Shown: positions 43,119 through 53,623, counted from the stretch's first letter. The stretch is DNA of 61,752 bases from Chengkuizengella marina (GCF_009910845.1 NZ_SIJB01000031.1:1-61752); one strand, 5' to 3'. The notes: a model not told the origin generated them from the sequence alone. Numbers and translations are program-made.

Positions 43119-43304
43119 GTGGCCAAAACTTCGATGGTCGTCAAGCAAAAACGTAAACCAAAATTTAAAGTACGTGCATATACACGTTGTGAACGTTGCG
43201 GAAGACCGCATTCCGTTTTACGTAAATTCAAAATATGTAGAATTTGTTTTCGTGAGTTAGCATACAAAGGTCAAATCCCAGGTGTTAAAAAAGCAAGCTG
43301 GTAA
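43119..43304 (+). CDS. rpsN: 30S ribosomal protein S14, zinc-binding type
   Basis: S14 completes the 30S head. The product is the short 61-aa type Z with four zinc cysteines in CERCG and CRICF. It starts with GTG 43119 ([10 protein letters not shown]) after CGGAGGTG; the longer frame from 43083 has no family-like N-terminus. Zinc-independent S14 paralogues, when present, lie elsewhere. Confidence 0.97.
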   Translation: MAKTSMVVKQKRKPKFKVRAYTRCERCGRPHSVLRKFKICRICFRELAYKGQIPGVKKASW

Positions 43305-43334
43305 TAACCTATTTCGGGAAGGAGGTTACTTAAT

Positions 43335-43733
43335 ATGTCTATGTCAGATCCAATTGCTGATATGTTAACACGTATTCGTAACGCAAATACTGTTCGTCAT
43401 GAAACGGTAGAAATTCCAGCATCAAAAATTAAAAAGGATATTGCTGAAATTTTAAAAAATGAAGGTTTTATCCGAGATGCTGAGTATATAGATGATAATA
43501 AACAAGGTTTAATCCGTATTTTCTTAAAATATGGAATTGAAAACGAACGTGTTATTACTGGATTGAAAAGAATCAGTAAACCAGGGTTACGCGTTTATGC
43601 TAAAAATGAAGAATTACCACGTGTTCTTGGTGGTTTAGGGATTGCTATCATCTCTACTTCCAAAGGTTTAATGAGCGACAAAGGAGCTCGTCAAGCTAAA
43701 TCAGGTGGAGAAGTATTATGTTACGTATGGTAA
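43335..43733 (+). CDS. rpsH: 30S ribosomal protein S8
   Basis: S8 binds the central domain of 16S rRNA and represses the spc operon in E. coli. The 132-aa product starts [17 protein letters not shown] and ends with [22 protein letters not shown], here split by the usual ST(S/T)KG signature. ATG 43335 is 9 bases after GGAGG; ATG 43341 is the alternative. Confidence 0.98.
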   Translation: MSMSDPIADMLTRIRNANTVRHETVEIPASKIKKDIAEILKNEGFIRDAEYIDDNKQGLIRIFLKYGIENERVITGLKRISKPGLRVYAKNEELPRVLGGLGIAIISTSKGLMSDKGARQAKSGGEVLCYVW

Positions 43734-43770
43734 AAATGAATTTTTATGTACGAACGGAGGTGTAAACAAC

Positions 43771-44307
43771 ATGTCAAGAATTGGAAACAAAGTAATTGAA
43801 ATTCCAAACGGAGTTACAATTAATTTAAAAGATAAATCAATTCAAGTTAAAGGACCAAAAGGTGAGCTTTCAAGAGACTTTCATAAAGATATGAATGTTA
43901 TCGTAGAGGAAAAGGAAGTTCGTATTGAACGTCCATCTGATAATAAATTACATCGTTCTTTACATGGAACAACTCGTAGTGTCATTTCTAACATGGTAAG
44001 TGGAGTAACTGAAGGATTTACAAAATCTTTAGATCTTGTAGGTGTTGGATACCGCGTAAATAAATCTGGGAAAAAGATTGTTCTTAACGTAGGTTATTCG
44101 CATCCAGTTGAAATCGAACCAGAAGCTGGTATCGAATTTGATGTTCCTTCCAATACAAAAATTATTGTAAAAGGAATTGACAAAGAGCGTGTAGGCGCAG
44201 TTGCTGCAAATATTCGTTCTGTACGTGAGCCTGAACCTTATAAAGGTAAAGGGATTAAGTACGAAAATGAGCGTATTCTTCGTAAAGAAGGTAAAACAGG
44301 TAAATAA
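43771..44307 (+). CDS. rplF: 50S ribosomal protein L6
   Basis: L6 lies near the sarcin-ricin loop. It begins [15 protein letters not shown] at ATG 43771 after CGGAGGTG and has 178 aa. The signature [16 protein letters not shown] is present near the C-terminus. The frame extends upstream into rpsH but has no site there. Confidence 0.98.
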   Translation: MSRIGNKVIEIPNGVTINLKDKSIQVKGPKGELSRDFHKDMNVIVEEKEVRIERPSDNKLHRSLHGTTRSVISNMVSGVTEGFTKSLDLVGVGYRVNKSGKKIVLNVGYSHPVEIEPEAGIEFDVPSNTKIIVKGIDKERVGAVAANIRSVREPEPYKGKGIKYENERILRKEGKTGK

Positions 44308-44328
44308 AAAAATCGCATAAAGTCTTTT

Positions 44329-44357
44329 GTTAACATTATTCAGAAGGGAGTGTTAAC
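44329..44357 (+). promoter_or_regulatory. Small hairpin presenting the rplR ribosome site in its loop
   Basis: GTTAACA (44329-44335) pairs with TGTTAAC (44351-44357); the AAGGGAG ribosome site is in the 15-base loop, four bases from the start codon. It may modulate rplR translation. It could also be chance in AT-rich DNA. Confidence 0.4.
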
Positions 44358-44360
44358 GGT

Positions 44361-44723
44361 ATGATCACTAAACCTAATAAAAACAAAATGCGTTTAAAAA
44401 GACATCTTCGTGTTCGGAAAAAAATAAACGGAACGACTCTAAAACCTCGCTTATGTGTTTTTCGTTCTTCAAAACATATTTATGCACAGGTTATTGATGA
44501 CATGAATGGTGTCACTCTAGTTTCAGCTTCTACTTTAGATAAAGGCATCGAAATCTCAAACGGTGGAAATGTTGAGTCTGCAAAAAAAGTAGGAGAGCTA
44601 GTTGCGAAGAAAGCGAAAGAAAAAGGAATAGAAGAAGTTGTTTTTGACCGTGGCGGATATATATATCATGGCAGAGTGAAAGCATTAGCTGATGCTGCTA
44701 GAGAAGCTGGATTAGATTTTTAA
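44361..44723 (+). CDS. rplR: 50S ribosomal protein L18
   Basis: L18 carries 5S rRNA into the 50S subunit. It has 120 aa with [12 protein letters not shown] near the start and [20 protein letters not shown] near the end. The ATG at 44361 follows AAGGGAG in a hairpin loop. Confidence 0.98.
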   Translation: MITKPNKNKMRLKRHLRVRKKINGTTLKPRLCVFRSSKHIYAQVIDDMNGVTLVSASTLDKGIEISNGGNVESAKKVGELVAKKAKEKGIEEVVFDRGGYIYHGRVKALADAAREAGLDF

Positions 44724-44750
44724 AAAAATTATTAAAAGGAGGTTTATCCT

Positions 44751-45248
44751 TTGCGCGTAGATCCCAATGCTTTAGAATTAAACGAAAAAGTCGTTAATAT
44801 AAATCGAGTTGCTAAAGTAGTTAAAGGTGGACGTCGTTTTAGTTTCAGTGCATTAGTTGTTGTAGGAGATGGAAACGGCTGGGTAGGTGCAGGAATCGGT
44901 AAAGCTTCTGAAGTTCCAGATGCAATAAGAAAAGGAATTGACGATGCTAAGAAGAATTTAGTCAAAGTACCGATTATTGACACTAGTATTCCACATTTAG
45001 TAACTGGTCGCTTTGGTGCAGGTAGAGTATTATTAAAACCAGCATCAAAAGGTACAGGTGTTATTGCAGGCGGTCCTGTTCGTGCGGTATTAGAACTTGC
45101 AGGTGTAGGAGATATCCTAACAAAATCTTTAGGTTCTTCTAATCCCATTAATATGGTGAATGCAACACTTGAAGGTTTAGGACGTTTAAAAAGAGTTGAA
45201 GATGTTGCAAAATTACGTGGTAAAACTGTGAAAGAAATTTTAGGTTAG
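44751..45248 (+). CDS. rpsE: 30S ribosomal protein S5
   Basis: S5 works in decoding fidelity and mRNA entry. Starts with TTG 44751 ([15 protein letters not shown]) after AAAAGGAGG. The double-stranded RNA-binding-like region [18 protein letters not shown] and the loop [17 protein letters not shown], known for spectinomycin contact, look normal. It is 165 aa. Confidence 0.98.
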   Translation: MRVDPNALELNEKVVNINRVAKVVKGGRRFSFSALVVVGDGNGWVGAGIGKASEVPDAIRKGIDDAKKNLVKVPIIDTSIPHLVTGRFGAGRVLLKPASKGTGVIAGGPVRAVLELAGVGDILTKSLGSSNPINMVNATLEGLGRLKRVEDVAKLRGKTVKEILG

Positions 45249-45260
45249 GAGGGGAACATT

Positions 45261-45443
45261 TTGGCGAATAAAATTGAAATTACCCTCAAACGCAGTTTGA
45301 TTGGTCGTCCGGAGGATCAAAGAGTTACAGTTAAAACGTTGGGTTTAGGAAAATTAAACTCATCTGTAGTTCAACCAGACAATCCGGCAATCAGAGGAAT
45401 GGTTAAAAAAGTAGCTCATTTAATCGAAGTTAAAGAAGTATAA
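45261..45443 (+). CDS. rpmD: 50S ribosomal protein L30
   Basis: L30 is a small 60-aa protein of the large subunit. The family pattern [20 protein letters not shown] and [10 protein letters not shown] is clear. It starts at TTG 45261 after AGGAGGGG, 12 bp behind rpsE. Confidence 0.97.
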   Translation: MANKIEITLKRSLIGRPEDQRVTVKTLGLGKLNSSVVQPDNPAIRGMVKKVAHLIEVKEV

Positions 45444-45489
45444 GCATCAACCTGAAATAACCATATGAATCAATTAAGGAGGTGCGACA

Positions 45490-45930
45490 ATGAAACTACA
45501 CGAACTATCTCCAGCTCCAGGATCACGTCATACTCGTAAACGTGTAGGACGAGGTACTGGAAGTGGTAAAGGAAAAACTGCTGGTCGTGGACATAAAGGA
45601 CAAAATTCACGTTCTGGTGGCGGAGTTCGCCCAGGATTTGAAGGTGGACAAAACCCGATCTTTAATCGTTTACCTAAACGAGGGTTCACTAACATTCACC
45701 GTAAAGAATATGCAGTAGTTAACGTGGATGAGTTGAACAAATTTGCGGCAGGTACCGAAATTACTCCTGAAACATTAAAAGAATCCGGAATTGTTAAAAA
45801 TGCAAAAAGCGGAATCAAAATTTTAGGAACTGGCGAGATTACTGTAAGTCTTTCAGTTAAAGCAAATAAGTTTTCTCAAACTGCCGTGGCTAAGATCGAA
45901 GCTGCTGGCGGCAAAACCGAGGTGATTTAA
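45490..45930 (+). CDS. rplO: 50S ribosomal protein L15
   Basis: L15 is a late-assembly protein with a long basic N-terminal arm ([20 protein letters not shown]). It has 146 aa. AAGGAGGTG precedes the ATG. Its stop overlaps the secY start by one base (TAATG), so the ribosomal and Sec genes are translationally linked. Confidence 0.98.
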   Translation: MKLHELSPAPGSRHTRKRVGRGTGSGKGKTAGRGHKGQNSRSGGGVRPGFEGGQNPIFNRLPKRGFTNIHRKEYAVVNVDELNKFAAGTEITPETLKESGIVKNAKSGIKILGTGEITVSLSVKANKFSQTAVAKIEAAGGKTEVI

Positions 45931-47225
45931 TGTTTAGAACAATTTCGAATATCATGAAGGTTGAAGATTTACGTAAAAAAATACTATTCACTTTATTAAT
46001 ATTAATTGTCTTTAGAATTGGTAATTTCATACCAGTACCGAACATTAATGTTGATGCACTAAAGAGCTTTGGTGAAGCTCAAGAAGGTATATTCGGTTTG
46101 ATCAATACTTTTTCTGGTGGAGCGTTGTTTAATTTCTCTATCTTTGCAATGGGAATCATGCCTTACATTACGGCTTCCATTATCGTTCAATTATTGACGA
46201 TGGATGTGATTCCTAAATTTGTACAGTGGGCAAAAGAAGGCGAAGCTGGAAAAAGGAAATTGGCTCAAGTAACAAGATATGGAACGATTATATTAGGTTT
46301 AATTCAAGCGTATGGTTTATCTATTGGATTTAACACACAGTATAACATGGTTATTAATCCAAGCTTTATGATTTACACAATTATTGCGATTGTATTAACT
46401 GCTGGTACAGCATTTTTAATGTGGATTGGTGAGCAAATCACTGAAAAAGGGATTGGTAATGGAATTTCCATTATTATCTTTGCTGGTATCGTCGCAGGGA
46501 TTCCTGATATGTCAAAGCAAATTTACACTTCTCTTTTTGTTGCTGAAGACGTTACTATGTTTTTAAGTGTATTGAAACTTGTTTTAATTCTAATTTCAGT
46601 GTTAGCTATTGTAGTTGGCGTAATCTTTGTTCAACAAGGGGTTCGTAGAATTCCAGTTCAATATGCGAAACGTGTTGTAGGAAGAAAAATGTATGGTGGA
46701 CAATCCACTCATATTCCTTTAAAAGTTAATGCTGCAGGGGTAATACCTGTCATTTTTGCACTTTCACTTATTATCTTCCCTACTACAATTGCTAGCTTTT
46801 TTGCAGGCAATGGAGTAGCAGATTGGATTTTAGCAAATTTATATTATGATCAACCACTTGGCATGTTTTTATATGTTGTACTAATTATAGGGTTTACTTA
46901 CTTCTATACTTTTGTACAAATAAATCCAGTACAAATGGCAGATCAAATGAAGAAAAACGGTGGTTATATTCCAGGTATCCGACCTGGGAAAACAACAGCT
47001 GCATATATTACGAAATTGATGACTAGAATCACATTATCAGGTGCTATTTTCTTAGCGTTAATTTCTATTCTACCTGTGATTTTTATTAAAATAGCAGGTT
47101 TGCCTGCATCTGTGACGATTGGTGGTACGTCATTGCTTATCGTAGTAGGTGTTGGTCTTGAAACAATGAAACAAGTAGAAAGTCAGTTAATTAAACGACA
47201 CTACAAAGGTTTCATCAATAAGTAA
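45930..47225 (+). CDS. secY: Preprotein translocase subunit SecY
   Basis: SecY is the ten-helix channel for protein export and membrane insertion. The plug and first helices (IPVPNINVDALKSFG), GIMPYITASIIVQLL and the cytosolic loop QQGVRRIPVQYAKRVVG are all typical. The product has 431 aa. It partners SecE, encoded at 20118. GAGGTG within the end of rplO is the likely ribosome site. Confidence 0.99.
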   Translation: MFRTISNIMKVEDLRKKILFTLLILIVFRIGNFIPVPNINVDALKSFGEAQEGIFGLINTFSGGALFNFSIFAMGIMPYITASIIVQLLTMDVIPKFVQWAKEGEAGKRKLAQVTRYGTIILGLIQAYGLSIGFNTQYNMVINPSFMIYTIIAIVLTAGTAFLMWIGEQITEKGIGNGISIIIFAGIVAGIPDMSKQIYTSLFVAEDVTMFLSVLKLVLILISVLAIVVGVIFVQQGVRRIPVQYAKRVVGRKMYGGQSTHIPLKVNAAGVIPVIFALSLIIFPTTIASFFAGNGVADWILANLYYDQPLGMFLYVVLIIGFTYFYTFVQINPVQMADQMKKNGGYIPGIRPGKTTAAYITKLMTRITLSGAIFLALISILPVIFIKIAGLPASVTIGGTSLLIVVGVGLETMKQVESQLIKRHYKGFINK

Positions 47226-47261
47226 GTGTCTGTGTGGTCAGCAAATAGGAGGTTATCATAG

Positions 47262-47915
47262 TTGAATATTATTTTCATGGGTCCTCCTGGTGCAGGTAAA
47301 GGGACTCAAGCCGAGAGGATTGTAGAAGAATTAAATATTCCTCATATCTCTACTGGGGATGCCTTTCGCTTGGCTATGAGTCAAGGCACTTCACTAGGAT
47401 TGAAAGCCAAAGAATATGTAGATCAAGGACTCTTAGTTCCTGATGAAATAACAATTGGAATTGTTACTGAACGTTTGTTGCAGGAAGATTGCAACAATGG
47501 TTTCCTTTTGGATGGTTTTCCAAGAACAATTCCACAAGCAGAAGCGTTAGACTTATTTTTAAAAGAAAATGGAAAAACGATAAATCATGTGATTAATCTT
47601 TCTGTTAACCGCGAGTTTCTGTTAGCAAGATTAACTGGGCGTAGAATTTGTAAAAATTGTGGTTCCACTTATCATGTTATGTTTAATCCTCCAAAACAAG
47701 AAAACGTATGTGATAAATGTTCTGGTGATTTGTATCAGCGTTCTGATGATACGGAGGAGAAGGTAGGAACTCGCCTTGATGAATATATGAATAAAACGGC
47801 TCCGTTGCTTGATTTTTATGATAAAAAAGATTTATTGAGACAGGTAGATGGAGAACAATCCATTGATGAAGTTACTGGTGATATCATTTCTTTAATGAGA
47901 GGTCAAAATAAATGA
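47262..47915 (+). CDS. adk: Adenylate kinase
   Basis: Adk balances ATP, ADP and AMP. P-loop [11 protein letters not shown] is at residues 7-17, and DGFPRT near 84. The LID carries a structural zinc site, CKNCG…CDKC, as in Gram-positive enzymes. It is 217 aa. Start is TTG 47262 with AGGAGG. The stop overlaps map in ATGA. Confidence 0.98.
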   Translation: MNIIFMGPPGAGKGTQAERIVEELNIPHISTGDAFRLAMSQGTSLGLKAKEYVDQGLLVPDEITIGIVTERLLQEDCNNGFLLDGFPRTIPQAEALDLFLKENGKTINHVINLSVNREFLLARLTGRRICKNCGSTYHVMFNPPKQENVCDKCSGDLYQRSDDTEEKVGTRLDEYMNKTAPLLDFYDKKDLLRQVDGEQSIDEVTGDIISLMRGQNK

Positions 47916-48664
47916 TCATTTGCAAATCTGAAGCAGAATTAAATTATATGCGTGAGGCAGGTCGTATCGTAGCAGAAACTCATCGTGAAATTGCGAAGGT
48001 GATTCAGCCAGGTATTACGACATTGGAAATTGACCGAATCGCTGAAAAATTTATTCGAAGTCAGAATGCATCGCCTTCCTTTAAAGGTTATAATGGCTTT
48101 CCTGCCAGTGTATGTGCTTCAGTAAATGAAGAATTGGTACATGGTTTTCCTAGTGAAAGAGTATTAAATGAAGGAGATATCATTAGCATTGATATTGGTG
48201 CTGAATACAATGGGTATCATGGTGATTCTGCTTGGACTTATCCAGTTGGCAGCATATCAAATGAGGCACAGAGACTGTTGGATGTCACTGAAAAATCATT
48301 ATATGCTGGGTTAGAAGAAGCCAAACCAGATGTTCGTTTATATACGATCTCACACGCTATTCAAAAATGCATTGAAGATGAAGGTTTTTCTGTTGTTAGA
48401 GAATATGTCGGACATGGCATAGGAGCCAATCTACATGAAGAACCACAGATCCCAAATTTTGGTATACCTAACAGAGGTCCTCGTTTGAAACCTGGTATGG
48501 TATTGGCTATTGAACCAATGGTTGTTGCAGGTGAACGTTATGTTAAAACGTTAGATGATGATTGGACAGTTGTTAGTGAAGATGGAACATTATGTGCACA
48601 CTTTGAGCATACAATTGCGATTACAACTGACGGTTATGAAATATTAACCAAAGTTGATATGTAG
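47912..48664 (+). CDS. map: Methionine aminopeptidase, type I
   Basis: Map removes the initiator methionine. The five metal ligands can be placed: [18 protein letters not shown] (two aspartates), [14 protein letters not shown] (histidine), AIEPMV and FEHTIAIT (glutamates). It has 250 aa and overlaps adk by four bases. Map next to adk is the common Firmicutes order. Confidence 0.98.
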   Translation: MIICKSEAELNYMREAGRIVAETHREIAKVIQPGITTLEIDRIAEKFIRSQNASPSFKGYNGFPASVCASVNEELVHGFPSERVLNEGDIISIDIGAEYNGYHGDSAWTYPVGSISNEAQRLLDVTEKSLYAGLEEAKPDVRLYTISHAIQKCIEDEGFSVVREYVGHGIGANLHEEPQIPNFGIPNRGPRLKPGMVLAIEPMVVAGERYVKTLDDDWTVVSEDGTLCAHFEHTIAITTDGYEILTKVDM

Positions 48665-48675
48665 GTGATATTAAA

Positions 48676-48984
48676 GTGGATGAATCGAGTATACCAAGGC
48701 TGGGTCAAATCGTAAAAGTGATTCGTGGTAGAGACATTGACAAATATGCTGTAGTGATCGATGTAGTGGATGAACGATATGTGCTTATTGCTGATGGTGA
48801 TAAACGCAAATTTGACAGTCCAAAAAAGAAAAATATTCTTCATCTTGAATTGCAGGACGATATTAGTAAAGAAGTAGTTAACAGTTTGAATGAAACGAGT
48901 AGAGTTACGAATGGGAAATTAAGATTTTCTATTAGTCGATATTTAGAAAACATTCAACCTGATGAAGACTTGAAAGGAGAATGA
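48676..48984 (+). CDS. KOW-domain small RNA-binding protein (YbzG-like)
   Basis: The 102-aa product has an N-terminal KOW/L14e-like motif ([20 protein letters not shown]) followed by a basic segment ([13 protein letters not shown]) and an acidic tail. The position between map and infA equals that of ybzG in Bacillus. An RNA or ribosome-linked role is plausible but unproven. GTG 48676 follows TAGGTGAT. The stop overlaps the infA open frame. Confidence 0.85.
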   Translation: MDESSIPRLGQIVKVIRGRDIDKYAVVIDVVDERYVLIADGDKRKFDSPKKKNILHLELQDDISKEVVNSLNETSRVTNGKLRFSISRYLENIQPDEDLKGE

Positions 48985-48986
48985 TT

Positions 48987-49202
48987 GTGGCCAAGGAAGA
49001 TGTAATTGAAGTTGAAGGAACAGTGATTGAACCTTTACCGAATGCGATGTTTAGAGTTGAACTCGAAAATGGACATGAAATACTTGCTCATATATCAGGC
49101 AAACTAAGAATGAATTTTATTCGTATTTTAACAGGAGACAGAGTGGTCATACAGCTCTCCCCATATGATCTTTCAAGGGGACGTATCACTTATCGGAAAT
49201 AA
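48987..49202 (+). CDS. infA: Translation initiation factor IF-1
   Basis: IF-1 blocks the A site during initiation. It is a 71-aa S1/OB-fold protein: [20 protein letters not shown] and GRITYRK are diagnostic. I chose GTG 48987 (MAKED), 7 bases after AAAGGAG; ATG 48981 would be only two bases from that site. It is followed by rpmJ. Confidence 0.97.
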   Translation: MAKEDVIEVEGTVIEPLPNAMFRVELENGHEILAHISGKLRMNFIRILTGDRVVIQLSPYDLSRGRITYRK

Positions 49203-49231
49203 TGAGGATTTTACGTTTGTAAATCTCTTAG

Positions 49232-49357
<126 letters not shown>

Positions 49358-49377
49358 TAGGAGGTGTTCGCTAAATT

Positions 49378-49743
49378 ATGGCTCGTATATCTGGTGTAGA
49401 TTTACCTCGTGATAAAAGAATTGTTATTGCGCTAACTTATATATACGGTATCGGAACTACAACTGCGCAAAAAATTATAAACGAATCAGGTTTAAATGCT
49501 GATACTCGTGTTCGTGATCTTACGGAGGATGAAGTAAGTAAACTACGTGATGCTATTGATCAAATTAAGGTAGAAGGGGATCTTCGTAGAGAAGTTGCTC
49601 TAAATGTTAAACGCCTTATGGAAATCGGTTGTTACCGTGGAATTCGTCATCGTCGTGGTTTACCTGTTAGAGGTCAGAAAACAAAAACGAATGCACGTAC
49701 ACGCAAAGGTCCTCGTAGAACAGTGGCGAATAAGAAAAAATAA
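49378..49743 (+). CDS. rpsM: 30S ribosomal protein S13
   Basis: S13 bridges to the 50S and contacts P-site tRNA through its basic tail. The 121-aa protein starts [14 protein letters not shown] and has [29 protein letters not shown] precedes the ATG. Confidence 0.98.
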   Translation: MARISGVDLPRDKRIVIALTYIYGIGTTTAQKIINESGLNADTRVRDLTEDEVSKLRDAIDQIKVEGDLRREVALNVKRLMEIGCYRGIRHRRGLPVRGQKTKTNARTRKGPRRTVANKKK

Positions 49744-49765
49744 TAAATAAAAAGGAGGGATAAAG

Positions 49766-50164
49766 ATGGCAAAACCTAAAACTAAAGTGGCACGTACCAA
49801 ACGCCGTGATCGTAAAAATATTGAAAATGGAGTTGCACATGTACGTTCCACTTTTAATAATACAATTGTTACGATTACAGATCCTCATGGTAATGCAGTA
49901 TCATGGGCAAGTGCAGGTAATTTAGGTTTTAAAGGTTCTAAAAAAAGCACTCCGTTTGCTGCGCAAATGGCTGCAGAAGCTGCTGCTAAAACAGCAATGG
50001 AGCATGGAATGAAACATGTTGAAGTCATGGTTAAAGGTCCAGGTGCAGGACGTGAAGCTGCTATTCGTTCTTTGCAAGCTGCTGGATTAGAAGTAAGCAT
50101 GATTAAAGATGTGACTCCAATTCCACATAACGGATGTCGTCCACCAAAACGTCGTCGTGTGTAA
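49766..50164 (+). CDS. rpsK: 30S ribosomal protein S11
   Basis: S11 lies on the platform near the mRNA exit. The signature [20 protein letters not shown] and the end [13 protein letters not shown] are present. It has 132 aa. AAGGAGGG precedes the ATG. Confidence 0.98.
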   Translation: MAKPKTKVARTKRRDRKNIENGVAHVRSTFNNTIVTITDPHGNAVSWASAGNLGFKGSKKSTPFAAQMAAEAAAKTAMEHGMKHVEVMVKGPGAGREAAIRSLQAAGLEVSMIKDVTPIPHNGCRPPKRRRV

Positions 50165-50179
50165 ACATGGATGAATGAG

Positions 50180-50188
50180 TGGTATAAT
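50180..50188 (+). promoter_or_regulatory. Extended -10 promoter before rpoA
   Basis: TGGTATAAT is a full extended -10 with consensus hexamer, 105 bp before rpoA. The -35 region is poor. It could boost rpoA-rplQ above the long S10 transcript. Confidence 0.65.
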
Positions 50189-50292
50189 TATCCTATACGA
50201 GTGAATAATAATTGTAGAGGATTGGAATACTACAAAGTTTATGATTTATGGAGATCCATTTTTAACGACGTTTTGAAGGAGGGTTCATTTTT

Positions 50293-51237
50293 ATGATAGA
50301 AATTGAAAAGCCAAAAATTGAGACGGTATCTGTAAGTGAAGACGGAACCTATGGTAAGTTTGTTGTAGAGCCATTAGAGCGCGGGTATGGAACTACACTA
50401 GGGAATTCATTACGTCGAATTTTACTGTCCTCACTTCCAGGTGCTGCAGTATCATCAGTACAAATTGATGGAGTACTTCATGAGTTTTCAACGATTCCTG
50501 GGGTTATGGAAGATGTAACAGAAGTTATTCTTAATCTAAAGGGTTTATCTTTAAAAATTCATTCAGATGAAGAAAAGATTCTTGAAATTGATGCTGATGG
50601 TGAAGGTGACATATTAGCAGGAGATATTCGTGCAGATAGTGATGTTGAAATCTTAAATCCTGATTTACACATTGCTACTTTATCGTCAGATGCAAGATTG
50701 CACATGCGTATTTTTGCCAATAAAGGTCGTGGATATGTACCTGCAGATAGTAACAAATCAGAAGGACAACCAATTGGAGTTATTCCAACGGATTCTATTT
50801 ATACTCCAATTACTAGAGTAAACTATAAAGTAGAAAATACTCGTGTCGGTCAAGTGACAAACTATGATAAATTGACCCTCGAAGTTTGGACCGACGGCAG
50901 TATTCGTCCTGAGGAATCAGTAAGTTTAGGTGCTAAAATCATGAATGAACATTTAATGTTATTTGTGGGACTTACTGATGAAGTTAAAGAAGTAGAAATT
51001 ATGGTTGAAAAAGAAGAGGACAAAAAAGAAAAAGTTCTGGAAATGACAATCGAGGAACTAGATCTATCTGTTCGTTCTTACAACTGTCTAAAACGTGCCG
51101 GAATAAATACAGTTCAAGAGTTAATTACAAAAACGGAAGAGGATATGATGAAAGTTAGAAACCTCGGACGTAAATCCTTGGAGGAAGTCCAAGAAAAATT
51201 ATCTGAACTGGCTTTAGGATTACGCACTGAAGAATAA
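50293..51237 (+). CDS. rpoA: RNA polymerase alpha subunit
   Basis: Alpha dimerises to nucleate RNA polymerase and its C-terminal domain binds UP elements and activators. The N-terminal domain holds [20 protein letters not shown], and the C-terminal domain [19 protein letters not shown] and [12 protein letters not shown]. It has 314 aa. AAGGAGGG precedes the ATG. rplQ follows. Confidence 0.99.
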   Translation: MIEIEKPKIETVSVSEDGTYGKFVVEPLERGYGTTLGNSLRRILLSSLPGAAVSSVQIDGVLHEFSTIPGVMEDVTEVILNLKGLSLKIHSDEEKILEIDADGEGDILAGDIRADSDVEILNPDLHIATLSSDARLHMRIFANKGRGYVPADSNKSEGQPIGVIPTDSIYTPITRVNYKVENTRVGQVTNYDKLTLEVWTDGSIRPEESVSLGAKIMNEHLMLFVGLTDEVKEVEIMVEKEEDKKEKVLEMTIEELDLSVRSYNCLKRAGINTVQELITKTEEDMMKVRNLGRKSLEEVQEKLSELALGLRTEE

Positions 51238-51275
51238 TACTAACACGATCAAACAACAAAAGGAGGGAAGAGAAG

Positions 51276-51638
51276 ATGGCATATCAAAAACTAGGACGAA
51301 ATTCTAGTCAACGTAAAGCTTTATTCCGTGATTTAGTCACTGATCTTTTTATCAATGAACGTATTCAAACAACTGAAGCGAAAGCAAAGGAAGTTCGCTC
51401 AATTGCTGAAAAAATGATTACATTAGCTAAACGTGGAGACCTTCATGCTCGTCGTCAAGCTGCTGCATTTGTTCGTAGAGAGCAAGCTGGCGATCAGGAA
51501 GTTCTACAAAAGCTATTTTCTGAATTAGCCACTCGTTACTCTGAGCGCCCAGGTGGATACACTCGCATTCTAAAACTTGGACCTCGCAGAGGAGATGCTG
51601 CTCCTATGGTTTATTTGGAATTAGTGGATCAGGCGTAA
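51276..51638 (+). CDS. rplQ: 50S ribosomal protein L17
   Basis: L17 lies near the tunnel exit. The 120-aa protein starts [20 protein letters not shown] and ends [23 protein letters not shown] precedes the ATG. It closes the alpha operon, as shown by the terminator behind it. Confidence 0.98.
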   Translation: MAYQKLGRNSSQRKALFRDLVTDLFINERIQTTEAKAKEVRSIAEKMITLAKRGDLHARRQAAAFVRREQAGDQEVLQKLFSELATRYSERPGGYTRILKLGPRRGDAAPMVYLELVDQA

Positions 51639-51649
51639 ATAGCAGAAGT

Positions 51650-51690
51650 AAAAGGGTGGACAGAATTATATTCTGATGAAGCCCTTTTTT
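51650..51690 (+). terminator. Terminator of the S10-spc-alpha supercluster
   Basis: AAAGGG at 51651 pairs with CCCTTT at 51682, and AGAAT with ATTCT inside, separated by internal loops. A T-run follows. The usual ecf transporter genes do not follow here. Confidence 0.8.
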
Positions 51691-51791
51691 TCGTTATCAA
51701 TTTTTTTTAGTACAGCCTTATGGGTACTGAAAGCGATGCTTTTTAAACCTAGATTAGAAGTAGAAGTTTTAAAAGTACCACCGGAGGTATT

Positions 51792-52565
51792 ATGCGGAAC
51801 ATTTGTATGATTGTAAGTTATGATGGAACATCTTATAGCGGGTTTCAAACACAAATTAACCAAAAAACAATCCAAGATGTCATTGAAGAAAAACTTGAAA
51901 GAATTACAGGTGAGAATATCAAAATTATTAGTTCTGGGCGTACAGATGCAGGAGTACATGCTAGGGCTCAGGTTTTTAACTTTCACACAAATTCATCCAT
52001 TTCATCAGAACGATGGTGTTTGGCAATCAACGATTGGTTACCTAAGGATATTATAGTTCGTGCAGCATTTGATGTACCTCTTGACTTTCATGCGAGAAAA
52101 TATGCAAAATCAAAAACGTACGTATACTCTATTAATAACCATCGATATAAGGACGTTTTTAAACAAAAGTATCAATTGCATTTTCCTAGAAAACTTAATG
52201 TTGAAGAGATGAAGACTGCTCTAGAAGCCATTAAAGGCGAGCATGATTTTACGTCTTTTTGTTCTTTGAAATCAGATAAAACTTCTCATATAAGAACAAT
52301 TCATCGAGCTACTTTAGAGGAGTATAAACACTCAGACTTAGAACATAGAATTGATATTACGATTTCTGGCAATGGTTTTTTACGTCAAATGGTTCGAATC
52401 ATTGTAGGTACATTATTAGAAATAGGGGCAGGAAAAAAGAAAAGTGAAGATATGATAACTATATTAAATGCTAAAGATAGATTAAAGGCTGGTCCAACTG
52501 CCTTACCAGATGGTTTGACCTTATGGGAAGTTCAGTATGATATCATTGATAAAAAAATGTTGTAA
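51792..52565 (+). CDS. truA: tRNA pseudouridine(38-40) synthase
   Basis: TruA makes pseudouridine at positions 38-40 of the tRNA anticodon arm. The catalytic aspartate is in SSGRTDAGVHARAQV near residue 53, and the N-terminal MRNICMIVSYDGTSYSGFQ and GFLRQMVR segments are diagnostic. It has 257 aa. ATG 51792 is only about four bases from GGAGG; ATG 51807 is possible but would remove a conserved stretch. Confidence 0.96.
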   Translation: MRNICMIVSYDGTSYSGFQTQINQKTIQDVIEEKLERITGENIKIISSGRTDAGVHARAQVFNFHTNSSISSERWCLAINDWLPKDIIVRAAFDVPLDFHARKYAKSKTYVYSINNHRYKDVFKQKYQLHFPRKLNVEEMKTALEAIKGEHDFTSFCSLKSDKTSHIRTIHRATLEEYKHSDLEHRIDITISGNGFLRQMVRIIVGTLLEIGAGKKKSEDMITILNAKDRLKAGPTALPDGLTLWEVQYDIIDKKML

Positions 52566-52580
52566 AAACCATTTTTTTTC

Positions 52581-52609
52581 TTGATTACGTACTTATAATA
52601 TAGTATAGT
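52581..52609 (+). promoter_or_regulatory. Promoter of rplM-rpsI
   Basis: TTGATT at 52581-52586 and TATAGT at 52604-52609 are 17 bases apart, just ahead of the L13 leader. Confidence 0.7.
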
Positions 52610-52616
52610 AGTTAAT

Positions 52617-52670
52617 GGTGTTCTTTAGCTGGCTTCCCACGCCCCGAGTTAAAGAATGAACCTCAAATAT
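52617..52670 (+). promoter_or_regulatory. L13 leader RNA
   Basis: GTTCTTTAGCT pairs with AGTTAAAGAATGAAC around GGCTTCCCACGCCCCG. This matches the conserved compact structure before rplM in Firmicutes, where L13 is thought to regulate its own operon. Boundaries are approximate. Confidence 0.82.
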
Positions 52671-52758
52671 AAAAATTAAATGAAATATAAAAGAATAGAT
52701 TTTATTGTTTTAATAGTGATTTTAATCATTGTTTTAACAGTTATAAGGAGGATATACA

Positions 52759-53196
52759 GTGCGTACTACTTATATGGCGAAGCCAAACGAAATTGAACGT
52801 AAATGGTTCATCATTGATGCGACTGATAAAACATTAGGACGTTTAGCGAGTGAAGCAGCAACTCTTATTCGCGGTAAACATAAACCTCAATTTACACCGC
52901 ATGTAGATACAGGTGATTTTGTTATTATCATCAATGCTGAAAAGATTGTATTAACAGGTAAAAAATTAACGGACAAGAAATATTACCGTCATTCCATGCA
53001 TCCAGGTGGTTTGAAAGTCACTACAGCTGGTGAAATGTTGGATAAGAAACCTGAAAAAATGATGGAATTAGCGGTTCATGGTATGTTACCTAAAACTCGT
53101 TTAGGTGAAAAAATGAAATTGAGACTAAAAGCTTATGCTGGAAGCGAGCATCCGCATGAAGCACAACAACCTGAAGTTTACGAACTAAAAGGATAA
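52759..53196 (+). CDS. rplM: 50S ribosomal protein L13
   Basis: L13 is an early-assembly protein and probable autoregulator through the leader above. It starts with GTG 52759 ([17 protein letters not shown]) after AAGGAGGAT and has 145 aa. [20 protein letters not shown] is the family signature. rpsI follows at 20 bp. Confidence 0.98.
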   Translation: MRTTYMAKPNEIERKWFIIDATDKTLGRLASEAATLIRGKHKPQFTPHVDTGDFVIIINAEKIVLTGKKLTDKKYYRHSMHPGGLKVTTAGEMLDKKPEKMMELAVHGMLPKTRLGEKMKLRLKAYAGSEHPHEAQQPEVYELKG

Positions 53197-53216
53197 TATA
53201 AAGGGAGGTTAGATTC

Positions 53217-53609
53217 GTGGCACAAGTACAATACTACGGAACAGGTCGACGTAAACATTCTGTTGCACGTGTTCGTTTAGTTCCTGGTGAGGGACGTATA
53301 ATTATCAATAATGAAGATATCAATCAATATTTTGGATTAGAAACTTTAAAATTAATTGTGAAGCAACCATTAAATTTAACTGATACTCTAGGTAATTATG
53401 ATGTTTTAGTTAATACTCATGGTGGTGGTTATTCTGGTCAAGCAGGTGCAATTCGTCATGGAATTTCTCGAGCATTATTAAAAGTAGATCCAGAGTACCG
53501 TTCTGAGCTTAAAAAAGCTGGATTCTTAACTCGTGATCCTCGTATGAAGGAACGTAAGAAGTATGGATTAAAAGCAGCACGTCGTGCTCCACAATTCTCA
53601 AAACGTTAA
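53217..53609 (+). CDS. rpsI: 30S ribosomal protein S9
   Basis: S9 reaches the P-site tRNA with its C-terminal tail (RAPQFSKR). It starts with GTG 53217 ([17 protein letters not shown]) after AGGGAGG and has 130 aa. [15 protein letters not shown] is the family signature. Two terminators follow. Confidence 0.98.
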   Translation: MAQVQYYGTGRRKHSVARVRLVPGEGRIIINNEDINQYFGLETLKLIVKQPLNLTDTLGNYDVLVNTHGGGYSGQAGAIRHGISRALLKVDPEYRSELKKAGFLTRDPRMKERKKYGLKAARRAPQFSKR

Positions 53610-53623
53610 TATTATTTTATATA

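Noticed and set aside
52680-52796. 38-codon frame (predicted one membrane helix) overlapping the rplM start
   Set aside because: No ribosome site; AT-rich DNA easily encodes hydrophobic residues; the space is an mRNA leader.
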